From an uncultured Rhodospirillales bacterium (GTDB lineage: Bacteria > Pseudomonadota > Alphaproteobacteria > Azospirillales > Azospirillaceae), in the NCBI GenBank assembly GCA_903920145.1, contig CAIXKV010000133.1:1-40538 (forward strand): DNA of 40,538 nucleotides. Reading direction: 5' to 3'. The translations under genes and the position numbers were made by a program. The notes beneath the pieces were generated by a model. The model saw only the letters and a list, made by a program, of their open reading frames with translations. It did no database searches and was not told the origin of the DNA. Position 1 is the stretch's first letter. Every line of letters starts with the position of its first letter. Shown here piece after piece: positions 17,261 through 24,873 of the stretch.

Positions 17261-17959
17261 ATGACCACCCTCCACCCTCCGAAAATTCTGGTGGTCGATG
17301 ACGAACCCCCTTTCCGTCATTTGCTGCAAACCAGCCTGACCGCCGAAGGTTACCGGGTCATTGAAGCGGCTTCAGGACGAGAAGCCTTAGCACGACTGCG
17401 TGATAGTGCCCCGGATTTATGCGTTCTGGATCTTGGGTTGCCAGATATCGACGGCATTGACCTGATTCAACGGTTTCGTCAAGCTTCAACCATTCCGATT
17501 ATCGTTTTGTCCTCGCGAACCTGGGAACAGTCTAAAATCGATGCTCTTGATCTTGGCGCCGACGATTACGTGACAAAACCATTTGCTATGGGCGAACTGG
17601 CCGCCCGGTTACGCACGGCCTTGCGCCATCGCGTCCAAGATCATGGAGCCCAGCCGGTTTTGGAAATCGGCGGTTTGGTCATTGATCTCATGCGCGGTCT
17701 CGTCACCGTTGGCGGTCAACCGATTCGACTCTCGGCCACCGAATATAAATTGCTGAAAGGACTGGCGCTTCATGCAGGCAAAGCCCTCACTCATCGTCAG
17801 ATTGTTGAGGCGGTTTGGGGAGCCGGGATCGATCACGATCCGCAATATTTACGGGTTTATGTTAGGGCTCTTCGGCAAAAAATTGAACCAGACCCGGCGC
17901 GTCCGATTTTTTTACTGACGGAACCAGGGGTTGGCTATCGGCTTCGGCCTGCCGATTGA
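17261..17959 (+). CDS. kdpE: KdpE response regulator
   Basis: 232 residues. Receiver domain (6-120): acidic pocket D13-D14, phospho-acceptor D57 in VLDLGLPD, S84-S85 and K106 in VTKPF. OmpR-type winged helix (about 130-230): LSATEYKLLKGL, and the recognition helix QYLRVYVRALRQKIE, ending GVGYRL. It activates transcription of the kdp operon when phosphorylated by KdpD. It follows kdpD after a repeat fragment and may have its own translation signals (GGGAG near 17249). Confidence 0.95.
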   Translation: MTTLHPPKILVVDDEPPFRHLLQTSLTAEGYRVIEAASGREALARLRDSAPDLCVLDLGLPDIDGIDLIQRFRQASTIPIIVLSSRTWEQSKIDALDLGADDYVTKPFAMGELAARLRTALRHRVQDHGAQPVLEIGGLVIDLMRGLVTVGGQPIRLSATEYKLLKGLALHAGKALTHRQIVEAVWGAGIDHDPQYLRVYVRALRQKIEPDPARPIFLLTEPGVGYRLRPAD

Positions 17960-18074
17960 TTCTATTGGCAAGGCTACGGTCACGTCCCGAGGACGCGACG
18001 ATATGTTATTGTTAGAACTCGCCGGCATCAAAGGGTCGAGTGGTCCTTTGCGGGGCAAACCAAGTTCTCATCCG

Positions 18075-18710
18075 TCACAAAGGCATCCGCCGTGCCGCAG
18101 CCACAGCTAAAATCCGTGCTTGCAATTCGATTGCTCGAGTTGCCATTGGCCCTCTCTTTTCCACGGAAGGAATCGAAGCGATGAGTTTGCTGAGACGTTC
18201 TGCCGTTGTTGCCAATTTAGCAACGCTTTCAAGACAAAGCATCCTGATATCGCCCGGAAGTGGCTTGAAGCGATAGCGTTTGCTGTCCCGTCGCCAGGAT
18301 CGACAGGCCTCAAGAATCGACCATTCTGGAAATTCAGCTAGATCATCCAGCCAATCTTCGGCAATCGCTTCTTCAATGGCCGGTGGTAGATCCGCTGATC
18401 GATACAGAGCCAATAACGATAGAATTCTTGCTAATAATCGTCCACTTTCCATTGGAATTAAGACTGACTTAATTAATTTAAGTTGCGTTTCCAAATCGTC
18501 TAAATCAGCGACTGTGGCTGCTCGATCATCCCAAATCTCGATTAGACCGTCAAATTGATGGTCTCGGTAACGGGGAACGGTTCGGCTGGGCTTCAACAAA
18601 GCTTCAACCCGCTGAGAAATCGGGACCAAGGCCAGCATTGGGTTTGGTTGGGTATTGGTCGTTCGAGAAACCGGAAACGAATAAAGAGGCATCGAAGAAT
18701 TGGTTTGCAT
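18075..18710 (-). CDS. Hypothetical protein downstream of the replication HTH gene, possible helicase-loader-like accessory
   Basis: 211 residues, helical and soluble. Residues 125-165 (ILEACRSWRRDSKRYRFKPL then PGDIRMLC) resemble the pattern of phage and plasmid replication accessory proteins in which a Trp-containing helix is followed by (K/R)FxPxPG-x-(I/L)R. I do not recognise the family firmly. It starts 15 bp after the stop of the preceding wHTH protein gene, so the two are probably cotranscribed. A replication role is inferred from position and this weak motif only. Confidence 0.6.
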   Translation of the reverse strand: MQTNSSMPLYSFPVSRTTNTQPNPMLALVPISQRVEALLKPSRTVPRYRDHQFDGLIEIWDDRAATVADLDDLETQLKLIKSVLIPMESGRLLARILSLLALYRSADLPPAIEEAIAEDWLDDLAEFPEWSILEACRSWRRDSKRYRFKPLPGDIRMLCLESVAKLATTAERLSKLIASIPSVEKRGPMATRAIELQARILAVAAARRMPL

Positions 18711-18725
18711 GATCGATACTCTTGA

Positions 18726-19679
18726 TTAACGAATGGTTGTAGCATGGCGAGCGGCAACAGAACCCCAGGCTTTAAATCGGTCTTGGGCTGCTGAGGAAGG
18801 TCTGTTGTGGCGAGATCGACCATCAAAATAAGGTTTTGAGAGTTTTTCTTTACCTGCATCATCAATTAACCAACTTCTCCAGGCCGCTCCGATATCAAGA
18901 TATCGGTAGCCTTTGGCCCGACACCGATTAAGAAAGCGTTCGGTGATTGTGGTAAGGTCGGTGTCAGGATAACGGTCCAAGGCCCAAATCAGATCGGCAT
19001 CGCTGGGTTGCCAATCGGCGTCAGGAACTTTTGCTAAAACCGAAGAATTTATTAAAATTGAGGACGATGCGGCTTGGTGTGCGTCTTGTTGATGTTCAGG
19101 TTTGTTTGTTATGGAGTCATCGTTCGGACTCCCGGTGTTCGAGACAGAACAGGGACTGTTAACAACGGAACAGGTTAACGGAGGCGAAAGCGCAGTAGGT
19201 TCAGAAGAAATCGGCGATGAGGCTTCCTTCTGGGAAACCTCGGGGCGGGAGATCTCGGGAGGGACAACCACGCCATTAAGTCTTGATGTTGACTCCTCAA
19301 GGCTGCCCTGAGATGCCGGGTGGGCGTACTCGCGCCCTTGGCTTCGCGCATGTGGGCGAGCGGAGCCGCCATCACGGCCCAATGGCGATGTGTCAGTGTC
19401 AGGGCTCGCCGGTATCAGATGGTACAGACAGGCTCGACTGCCGCCGTCATCCCGGCGACGATGCGTTCGTTTGAGAAGCCCTAAGTCAACCAGTCGAGTA
19501 ATGACCTTATTAACCCAAGGGCGGCTGCGATTCAGCAATCGGGCTAACAAGCCTTGAGAGGGCCAACACGCACCGTTTTTATCGGCATGCAGCGCCAACA
19601 CCGCCAGCACCGCGATTTCGTCCGAACCGACCTCTCCACAGGTGAGCCAAGACTCATGCAATATGGCTATTCTTGCCAT
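18726..19679 (-). CDS. Winged-helix replication-type protein carrying an in-frame copy of the dispersed element
   Basis: 317 residues, ATG preceded by GAAGGAG. Residues 1-88 form a winged helix-turn-helix of the HTH_36/replication type (DEIAVLAVLALHADKNGACW, then LLARLLNRSRPWVNKVITRL). Residues about 90-138 are a translated copy of the dispersed element (IPASPDTDTSPLGRDGG, then RSQGREYAHPASQGSLEES). A Ser/Pro-rich linker follows. Residues 225-317 hold a DnaT-like pattern, FLNRCRAKGYRYLDIGAAWR, similar to primosome or replisome-organiser C-termini. It lies between repA and a second accessory gene. The reading frame is uninterrupted across the insert, which falls just after the wHTH domain where a linker would be tolerated. 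Function as a replication accessory protein is inferred. Confidence 0.75.
   Translation of the reverse strand: MARIAILHESWLTCGEVGSDEIAVLAVLALHADKNGACWPSQGLLARLLNRSRPWVNKVITRLVDLGLLKRTHRRRDDGGSRACLYHLIPASPDTDTSPLGRDGGSARPHARSQGREYAHPASQGSLEESTSRLNGVVVPPEISRPEVSQKEASSPISSEPTALSPPLTCSVVNSPCSVSNTGSPNDDSITNKPEHQQDAHQAASSSILINSSVLAKVPDADWQPSDADLIWALDRYPDTDLTTITERFLNRCRAKGYRYLDIGAAWRSWLIDDAGKEKLSKPYFDGRSRHNRPSSAAQDRFKAWGSVAARHATTIR
19272..19418 (-). repeat. Dispersed palindromic element, near-complete copy inside a coding region
   Basis: Reverse relative to the + strand but forward relative to its host gene. All five modules are present from GATACCGGCGAGCCCTGACA to the last hairpin near 19272-19302. 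Compared with the copy at 27790 it has lost exactly one codon and keeps the host frame. It encodes about 49 residues. Confidence 0.9.
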
Positions 19680-19795
19680 TGTTGTGTTCTCCTTCCGTTC
19701 AAGAAGGATGGAGGGACACGAATCCTCAACTTGGGCTTATTTAAAGCTTGCCCAAGACATTTCGAGCCGATAATATCCAGAACGTCGAAGGTGAC

Positions 19796-19831
19796 TTACG
19801 GAAGTCGCCGCCAAGCAAGTCCCGTAAGTCG
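19796..19831. promoter_or_regulatory. Iteron-like inverted repeat between repA and the wHTH gene
   Basis: TTACGGAAGTCGCCG at 19796-19810 matches 13 of 15 bases of the iteron core TTACGTAACTCGCCG. GACTTACGG (19793-19801) pairs with CCGTAAGTC (19822-19830). It might be a weak RepA binding site controlling the downstream genes. Confidence 0.35.
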
Positions 19832-19865
19832 CTGTGCGTTTTGGATATCTCCATCCGTTGCTAGG

Positions 19866-19906
19866 ATCCCTTCGGATTGCCAGTCCGGAGGGATTCTTGT
19901 TTTTCG
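19866..19906 (+). terminator. Stem-loop followed by T-tract, oriented against the flanking genes
   Basis: ATCCCTTCGGA (19866-19876) and TCCGGAGGGAT (19884-19894) form an 11-bp stem with one mismatch and a 7-nt loop, followed by TCTTGTTTTTCG on the + strand. Both neighbouring genes are on the minus strand. It would terminate a + strand transcript, for example an RNA antisense to repA genes, but no such transcript is proven. Confidence 0.45.
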
Positions 19907-19926
19907 AGAGTGGGGATTCTATGTCT

Positions 19927-20949
19927 TCATGATGACTCATCCGAGTGCGGAACGGTGTGTGGAACCACGCGGTTGGTGCTGCGCAACCGCTGCAGTTGCC
20001 GCCCCCCCCCGTTTACAGCAATCAGTCGACGGGTTTCCATCGGTGGACTGTAGCGCAGGATCAGTCCCTCGTCGGTGATGTCCACATCGGCACCAACGTA
20101 GGCATCTTTAGCTTTTTCAATGCTACCGCGAAAAGTCTGGCGAAACTTAGACATAGGTTCTCGATTACCAAACCATGCCACCAGTTGCCGCCATGTAACC
20201 AGAACATCTTCGCCCTTTGGGATGCGTGGCAAGCGGTAGATCATGTATAATAAGGCATCGATGGCCATTGCGTTTGAACTGATCTTGCGTAAAGCTTCAT
20301 TAGGAACCGGGATGACATCGGCATCGGTAAAGCGTTTGAATGCCTTTTCCGACAGCTCAATTCCCAATGGGAATCGCACCTTGGCTAAATTCCCTTCGGC
20401 ATAATGAATCATATCGTCAGCGGCGAATACCACCGAATCAATTAAGGTATCTGACTTGAAGAACTCTAAATTTTCTTTCTTCAACATCATGCTGAATGTC
20501 GTGGTGGAAAGGCGTATCAACTGGCTTTTGGCCATGGCGACGTTGTCATGATGCGGGGGAATGCCAACGGAGGCCATCCAGTCGTCGATTCGTCCGATTT
20601 CCAGATGACGGGATCCTGTTTCCCGTGCTCGAGTGGTCATCCACAAGACCAAAAGCCGGGCTTTGGCTCCATAGGGCAATCCTGGGATGAATTCTCCATA
20701 GCCTGGAATGCGAATTAGGTTTGAGCTGATGGAAATCGAAAAATGAGAATCATCCCGACCAAAATCTCGAACCTCCAATTTTCGTAGAGGCAGGCCAGTC
20801 ATGGCAAAACTGCGGCTGATAAAACTGACGTCAAGCCGTTCTTCGCCTTCGGGGATTTCAGAAGGAATGACATCATCAAAGCGCAGCACGGCCTTGCGGG
20901 CTTCGTGACCCGAAATTGTCCGTATCGCCAGACTCGTCTCTTTCGACAT
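19927..20949 (-). CDS. repA: Plasmid replication initiator RepA
   Basis: 340 residues from the ATG at 20949. An open frame reaches a TTG at 21081, but that codon lies inside the first iteron, so the ATG is preferred. The protein resembles the RepA_C family of plasmid initiators: RIPGYGEFIPGLPYGAKARLLVLWM (residues about 103-128), a DWMASVGIP helix, EKAFKRF and ALLYMIYRLPRIPKGE. Such proteins bind iterons upstream of their gene and open the origin. Iterons are found immediately upstream. Residues about 265-315 (VTWRQLVAWFGNREPMSKFR) look like the second winged helix. The Ser/Arg-rich end is poorly conserved. Two accessory genes follow on the same strand. Confidence 0.82.
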   Translation of the reverse strand: MSKETSLAIRTISGHEARKAVLRFDDVIPSEIPEGEERLDVSFISRSFAMTGLPLRKLEVRDFGRDDSHFSISISSNLIRIPGYGEFIPGLPYGAKARLLVLWMTTRARETGSRHLEIGRIDDWMASVGIPPHHDNVAMAKSQLIRLSTTTFSMMLKKENLEFFKSDTLIDSVVFAADDMIHYAEGNLAKVRFPLGIELSEKAFKRFTDADVIPVPNEALRKISSNAMAIDALLYMIYRLPRIPKGEDVLVTWRQLVAWFGNREPMSKFRQTFRGSIEKAKDAYVGADVDITDEGLILRYSPPMETRRLIAVNGGGRQLQRLRSTNRVVPHTVPHSDESS

Positions 20950-20981
20950 GGCTGCGGGTATCCCTCTCTCTGGCCATCCCT

Positions 20982-21015
20982 CTTGATCGGGCCATCCCTC
21001 TTGATCGTGATCGAA
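20982..21015 (-). repeat. Tandem 18-bp duplication in the repA 5' region
   Basis: GGCCATCCCTCTTGATC occurs twice in direct repeat with a third degenerate unit next to it. If translated from the upstream TTG it gives DQEGWP repeated twice. Each unit contains GAGGGAT on the minus strand, a possible ribosome binding sequence, so the copy number could affect repA expression. Confidence 0.5.
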
Positions 21016-21073
21016 TGATAGCGTGATTGGCGTCGGACGGGGAAGGGCGTTACTTGGTGGTGGGACAGTTGGA

Positions 21074-21586
21074 TTACGCAACTCGCCGTCTAACTTACGT
21101 AACTCGCCGTTTAAGGCCGATCTTGGTCTTGGCGCCCTCAGTTTGGGCTGGAAGAAACCGGGTCTTTTTACGTAAGACGCCGTCTAACCGAGGCGAATCG
21201 GGGCAAAAAAGCATTTTTTACGAAGCAAGAGGGACTCGAGTCGAGATACAGCCTTTGGATGACTGTTGGTCGGGCGAAGGTTAAAGGGCGAATCCCATAA
21301 TGCAGAGGCGTGGTGTCGGCGTTAACCGGCGAGTCACGTAATATCGGCGAGTCCTGACACTGATACCGGCGAACCCTGATACTGACACATCGCCGGTATC
21401 GGGCCGCGACGGCGGCCCCGCGTCCTCGTGGACGCGAAGCCAAGGGCGCGGATGCGCCCGCCCGGCGTTGAGGGCGCCGCAGACGTGTCACCATCACGCT
21501 CGCCGATATTAAGGGGCCGCAATGGGGCCTTCCAGGGCATCACTGTTTTCGCAAGGGGGGATCACGATAAACGGCGAGTTACGTAA
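21074..21586. other. Candidate plasmid origin (oriV) with 20-bp iterons
   Basis: Five 20-bp repeats with consensus TTACGTAACTCGCCGTTTAA. Forward copies are at 21074-21093, 21095-21114 and 21168-21187; reverse copies at 21322-21341 and 21567-21586. A weaker reverse copy lies at 21281-21300. The first two are spaced 21 bp start to start, two helical turns, as is common for iterons. They lie directly upstream of repA. A full dispersed element separates the last two iterons. I saw no clear DnaA box. Confidence 0.75.
21346..21500 (+). repeat. Dispersed palindromic element, near-complete copy inside the iteron region
   Basis: Forward copy with modules one to four intact (GATACCGGCGA...ATCGCCGGTATC, GGGCCGCGACGGCGGCCC, GCGTCCTCGTGGACGC, GGGCGCGGATGCGCCC) and a degraded final hairpin. 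The first module is preceded by a second, partial 22-bp unit (CGGCGAGTCCTGACACTGAT), so this end varies by tandem units. It lies between two iterons of the putative origin. Confidence 0.9.
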
Positions 21587-21620
21587 TGCTGGCGTCCTTG
21601 GTTTTCACTGCGATCAAACG

Positions 21621-22388
21621 TTAAATACCAGCTCCGTTGGTCATGATCTCGGACAAAGCCGAGCGGACCTGGCCAACATGGTCAGAGAATCCCACCGAGC
21701 TACGATCACGAGGGCGCTCCAGTGGCACCAGGAAGTCGCGGATAATCCGGGCACCGGGTTGGCCGTTGCTGCCCAGCACAATCACCCGATCGGCCAGATA
21801 GACGGCTTCGTCTAAATCATGGGTGACAAACAGGATGGTGGTATGAGTAGCCTGCCACAGGCGCAACAGTTCACCTTGAAGCGTATGACGGGTGATGGCA
21901 TCCAGGGCTGAAAAGGGCTCGTCCAGCAACAGCAAAGCGGGCTGCACCGCCAGGGCGCGGGCCAGATTGACCCGTTGGCGTTGACCACCGGAGAGCTGAT
22001 ATGGCCAGCGATGAGCATAATCGGCGAGGCCGACCAACTCCAGAGCCTCCAGCGCGCGACGGCGGCGTTCCGAGGCCGACAAGGGCAGATGCTCCAACCC
22101 GAACAGCACATTACCCAGGATCGGACGCCATGGCAGCAGGCGAGCTTCTTGGAACACCAGAGCGAAGGGTCGGCGGGTTGGGTCTGCTTCAAACGGTGTG
22201 GAAACCGTGCCTTGACGCGGTGCCAACAGCCCGGCGATGACCCGCAGCAGGGTTGACTTGCCAACCCCAGATGGCCCGACGATGGCCGTAAAGGAGCGAG
22301 CTTCGAGGCTGGCGGTAAAGCTGGCCAGCACCGGGGGGCCATTGTCAAAGCCGATGGCCAAATCGGCGATATCCACTACCGTTGCCAT
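21621..22388 (-). CDS. ABC transporter ATPase, nitrate/sulfonate/taurine type
   Basis: 255 residues. Walker A GPSGVGKSTLL (near residue 38), Q-loop VFQEARLLPW, signature QLSGGQRQRVNLARAL, Walker B LLLLDEPFSALD and H-loop LFVTHDLDEAVYLADRVIVL are all present. The family includes SsuB, TauB and NrtD, which energise import of sulfonates, taurine, nitrate or related anions. It overlaps the upstream permease gene by 13 bp and is the last gene of a minus-strand operon. The substrate is set by the binding protein and cannot be fixed from the ATPase. Confidence 0.93.
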   Translation of the reverse strand: MATVVDIADLAIGFDNGPPVLASFTASLEARSFTAIVGPSGVGKSTLLRVIAGLLAPRQGTVSTPFEADPTRRPFALVFQEARLLPWRPILGNVLFGLEHLPLSASERRRRALEALELVGLADYAHRWPYQLSGGQRQRVNLARALAVQPALLLLDEPFSALDAITRHTLQGELLRLWQATHTTILFVTHDLDEAVYLADRVIVLGSNGQPGARIIRDFLVPLERPRDRSSVGFSDHVGQVRSALSEIMTNGAGI

Positions 22389-23122
22389 GACAATAACCGA
22401 TCACGCAGCCAAACAAAGAGAATGTCAGTTAAACCATACAAAACAGCGATGGTGATCATGTAAACCACCACAACGTCGGTTGCCAATAACGAAGAGGCCT
22501 GCATCATGCGTTGGCCCAAACCGGGAATCCCGAACAATTCGGCGGCGACCACGGCCATCCAAGCTTGCCCCAGACCCGTCCGCACCCCGGACAGAATGCC
22601 CGACGCCGAAGCCGGCAGCACGATTGGCAGCAATTGCCGCCACACGCCCTTGTGGCCAAAGGATTCGGCCAGTTCAATCAGATCCTTGTCAACCGCCTTG
22701 GCTGCACCGTAAGAGGCGTAGAAATTGATCCATAACACGCCGATCACAATGATGAAAGTGGCGGCGGCTTCGCTGATGCCAAACCACACGATGGCGAACG
22801 GCACCCAAGCGAGCCCCGGCACGGGCCGCAACAGCCGGACAATCCAGGATAGAAAACTATCCAGATCGCTCCATAAGGCTGCGGCAACTCCCAAGGCGAC
22901 CCCGATGCCGGTTCCCAGCACCAAGCCGACGCTGTAATGACCAAGACTATCGAGGGTTGCCGTCAGCCACCAACCGCCGCTGATTTCGCGCCAGAAGGCC
23001 GCCGGCAAGCTGCTGGGAGGTGGCAGTAGCAAGGACGACACCAATCCCAACCGTGGCACAGCCTCCCACCCCAGCAGGAAAACCAGCAGCCCCAGCGGTG
23101 CGAGCCACCTACGATTGCTCAT
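22376..23122 (-). CDS. ABC transporter permease, SsuC/TauC type
   Basis: 248 residues from the ATG at 23122, which sits 5 nt after GGAG; GTG and ATG codons just upstream are also in frame. Six hydrophobic segments, and the BPD_transp_1 EAA-loop signature ELAESFGHKGVWRQLLPIVL then PASASGILSGVRTGLGQAW near residues 160-200. This loop contacts the ATPase. The gene lies between the substrate-binding protein and the ATPase. Confidence 0.92.
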   Translation of the reverse strand: MSNRRWLAPLGLLVFLLGWEAVPRLGLVSSLLLPPPSSLPAAFWREISGGWWLTATLDSLGHYSVGLVLGTGIGVALGVAAALWSDLDSFLSWIVRLLRPVPGLAWVPFAIVWFGISEAAATFIIVIGVLWINFYASYGAAKAVDKDLIELAESFGHKGVWRQLLPIVLPASASGILSGVRTGLGQAWMAVVAAELFGIPGLGQRMMQASSLLATDVVVVYMITIAVLYGLTDILFVWLRDRLLSWQR

Positions 23123-23146
23123 CATCACTCCAGAACCTTGAGGCGA

Positions 23147-24175
23147 TTAAGGTTTTGCGACTACAGCACGATACAGGCTGTCGTCAAACGCGGTTCCCAC
23201 ATCCACCGGGGCTTCCAGAACCCCCAGCTTGACCTGGAAAGCCTGAAGAATTCCAGTCGTGGCAACAATCTGGTTTGGGTCGACCACAAAGTGGGTGGCC
23301 GGAGAGACCAAAGCATGCTGGAAGATATCCGCAGGCACAATGCCTTTGCCCAAGCCCTTTTGCAAATGCGGGACGGTTGCCGCTGGATTGCTGTGCAGCA
23401 GATCGGTGGCCCGCACCGTCAGGGCCACCAGTCGGGCGGCAGCTTCGTGATTGTGGCTCACGAAGGCGTCGGACAAGGCTAGCACCGATCCCGGTTGATT
23501 GGGTAACATCTGGTTGCCGAGTGCCAGCACTTTCGCTCCGGAATCCCGTTCCAGCACAACGGTGACCGCCGGTTCTCGAATGGTGGCGGCATCGACCGCT
23601 CCGGCCAGCAAAGCTTGCTGAGTTTGTTCAATTCCCATGGGCACAATCGTGACGTGCTTGGGATCGGCTTTCACCACGGTTTCCAGCCAATAGCGCAAGA
23701 CGGTATCGGGTACCGATCCGGGCGGTTGGGTGGCGATTCTGACCGGGCGTCCGGTTTGCTCGAAAAAGGCTTTAAAGCCCGCTGCGGTGGTGTTGCCGAT
23801 GGTGGTGGCAAAGGCGCCACGACCGACCACGGTCATTTCTTCGATGGCAGTTGCTGCAACCACTTTGACCCCGATACCCTTGGAGCGTGCCACCAAGATT
23901 GGCGCAATTCCGCCGAAATAAGCATCCAAAGTGCCCGAAACGAGGGCTGACAGCATGGCTGGACCGGAATCAAACTGAGTTAGTTTGAGGGTTAAGCCCG
24001 CGTCTTGAGCCCAACCCTCGCCTTGGATCACGAACAGTTGACCAACCCCTAGAACCGGAATGAAGCCGACCCGAATCTCGTTTGGGTCGGCCCAGGCATC
24101 TGTTGCCAAAAGTCCACAGCCGAACAGTCCCGCAAACAGGGCGCTGATCAATCGAAGATGAGACGTGCGACGCAT
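23147..24175 (-). CDS. ABC transporter periplasmic substrate-binding protein (NMT1/SsuA-like)
   Basis: 342 residues with a signal peptide (about 1-29, hydrophobic core LISALFAGLFGCGLLA, cleavage near AWA-DP). The mature domain has the NMT1/SsuA fold pattern: RVGFIPVLGVGQLFVIQGEG at the first lobe, LVSGTLDAYFGGIAPILVAR, then VDAATIREPAVTVVLER. It captures a small organic or inorganic anion for the two downstream genes. Sulfonate, taurine, nitrate and thiamine-precursor transporters share this fold and I cannot separate them here. First gene of the operon; about 700 bp of mostly non-coding DNA lies upstream. Confidence 0.88.
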   Translation of the reverse strand: MRRTSHLRLISALFAGLFGCGLLATDAWADPNEIRVGFIPVLGVGQLFVIQGEGWAQDAGLTLKLTQFDSGPAMLSALVSGTLDAYFGGIAPILVARSKGIGVKVVAATAIEEMTVVGRGAFATTIGNTTAAGFKAFFEQTGRPVRIATQPPGSVPDTVLRYWLETVVKADPKHVTIVPMGIEQTQQALLAGAVDAATIREPAVTVVLERDSGAKVLALGNQMLPNQPGSVLALSDAFVSHNHEAAARLVALTVRATDLLHSNPAATVPHLQKGLGKGIVPADIFQHALVSPATHFVVDPNQIVATTGILQAFQVKLGVLEAPVDVGTAFDDSLYRAVVAKP

Positions 24176-24279
24176 GGGCCTGCCGTTCTGTTCTGGTGTG
24201 AAGCCTTTTTGGCCTAGAGATAGGGTTGGATTCTTGTAGGGGCTTTCCGGGGGACTGGCAAGCTGAAAATGGAGGAATT

Positions 24280-24440
24280 TTAGTGTGATTTAAATCATTT
24301 TAACATTATTTTTATGTTGCTCTAATCATATTGAACTAAGTTGGATTCAGATTTTCTAATAGTTAAAATTATATATTTTCTCTCTATAAGAGTAATCTTA
24401 ATAATAATTTATTAAAAACCATATTAATAAAGCCTACGTT
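24280..24440. other. Strongly AT-rich intergenic stretch
   Basis: This stretch is far richer in A and T than its surroundings, with runs such as TTTAAATCATTTTAAC and AATAATTTATTAAAA. It lies between the divergent ABC importer and the metallocluster-type operon and may hold promoters for the importer, or be a silenced or bent DNA region. No gene is visible. Confidence 0.5.
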
Positions 24441-24490
24441 GCTAATTTTGAGGCGAAAATTGCGTGGGCGGTATGGTGGCCCCAAAATTT

Positions 24491-24612
24491 TTAATCGAGA
24501 TCGGTTTGTAGATGTGGCTTCCTCAGCCCATGATAAACGCCCTTGGCCCACGCTTTGAGGTTGAAGAAAGTGACGTGGATCCGGAGCAGGACGATGTGGG
24601 CAGCCACCGCTA
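24491..24612 (-). pseudogene. C-terminal relic of an IS1595/ISXO2-type transposase
   Basis: Minus-strand reading gives RIHVTFFNLKAWAKGVYHGL then RKPHLQTDLD and a stop. This fits the C-terminal pattern of IS1595-type DDE transposases: VH-xx-(I/V)-x-N-x-K-x-W-x-x-G-x-x-H-x-(V)S-x-KHLQ-xx-L. The usual terminal EF-x-FRFNRR is lost and the upstream part is replaced by a copy of the dispersed element that continues the same frame. It is not functional. Confidence 0.5.
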
Positions 24613-24761
24613 TCCCATTGAGCTTTGACGAGAACTCATCAAAGCTCCCCTCAGACGCCGGGCGGGCGCATTTGCGCCCTTGGCTTCGCGCGCATGGGCG
24701 CGCGGGGCCGCCGTCGCGGCCCGATACCGGCGATGTGTCAGGATCAGGGCTCGCCGGTATT
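24612..24761 (-). repeat. Dispersed palindromic element, full copy
   Basis: Minus-strand copy from ATACCGGCGAGCCCTGATCC to the final hairpin near 24612-24650. All modules are present. Read in the usual frame it gives IPASPDPDTSPVSGRDGGPA and RSQGRKCARPASEGSFDE, and it runs on in frame into the IS1595-type transposase relic. Confidence 0.9.
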
Positions 24762-24820
24762 ACATCAAACAATAACATCCCGAAGCCAGGAATGCGCACA
24801 ACGAGAGCAGAAAAGAAGCT

Positions 24821-24854
24821 TTGACAAAAGACTATAAAACTGGTAGATTTATAG
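24821..24854 (+). promoter_or_regulatory. Promoter with overlapping inverted repeat for the ATPase/GTPase/NifS/Fe-S operon
   Basis: TTGACA (24821-24826) and TAGATT (24844-24849) are separated by 17 bp, a good sigma-70 arrangement. CTATAAA (24832-24838) and TTTATAG (24848-24854) form an inverted repeat over the spacer and -10, a natural operator position. The first gene starts at 24874 after GAGGG. No matching regulator is identified; a metal or sulfur regulator is a guess. Confidence 0.65.
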
Positions 24855-24873
24855 TTGTTAAAGCGAGGGCTCC

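Noticed and set aside
17960-18074. Terminator after kdpE
   Set aside because: A short CGTCC-CGA-GGACG hairpin is present but there is no T-run, so termination is not supported.
24491-24799. 102-codon minus-strand frame as a gene
   Set aside because: Consists of a dispersed element fused to an IS relic; no start signal or complete domain.
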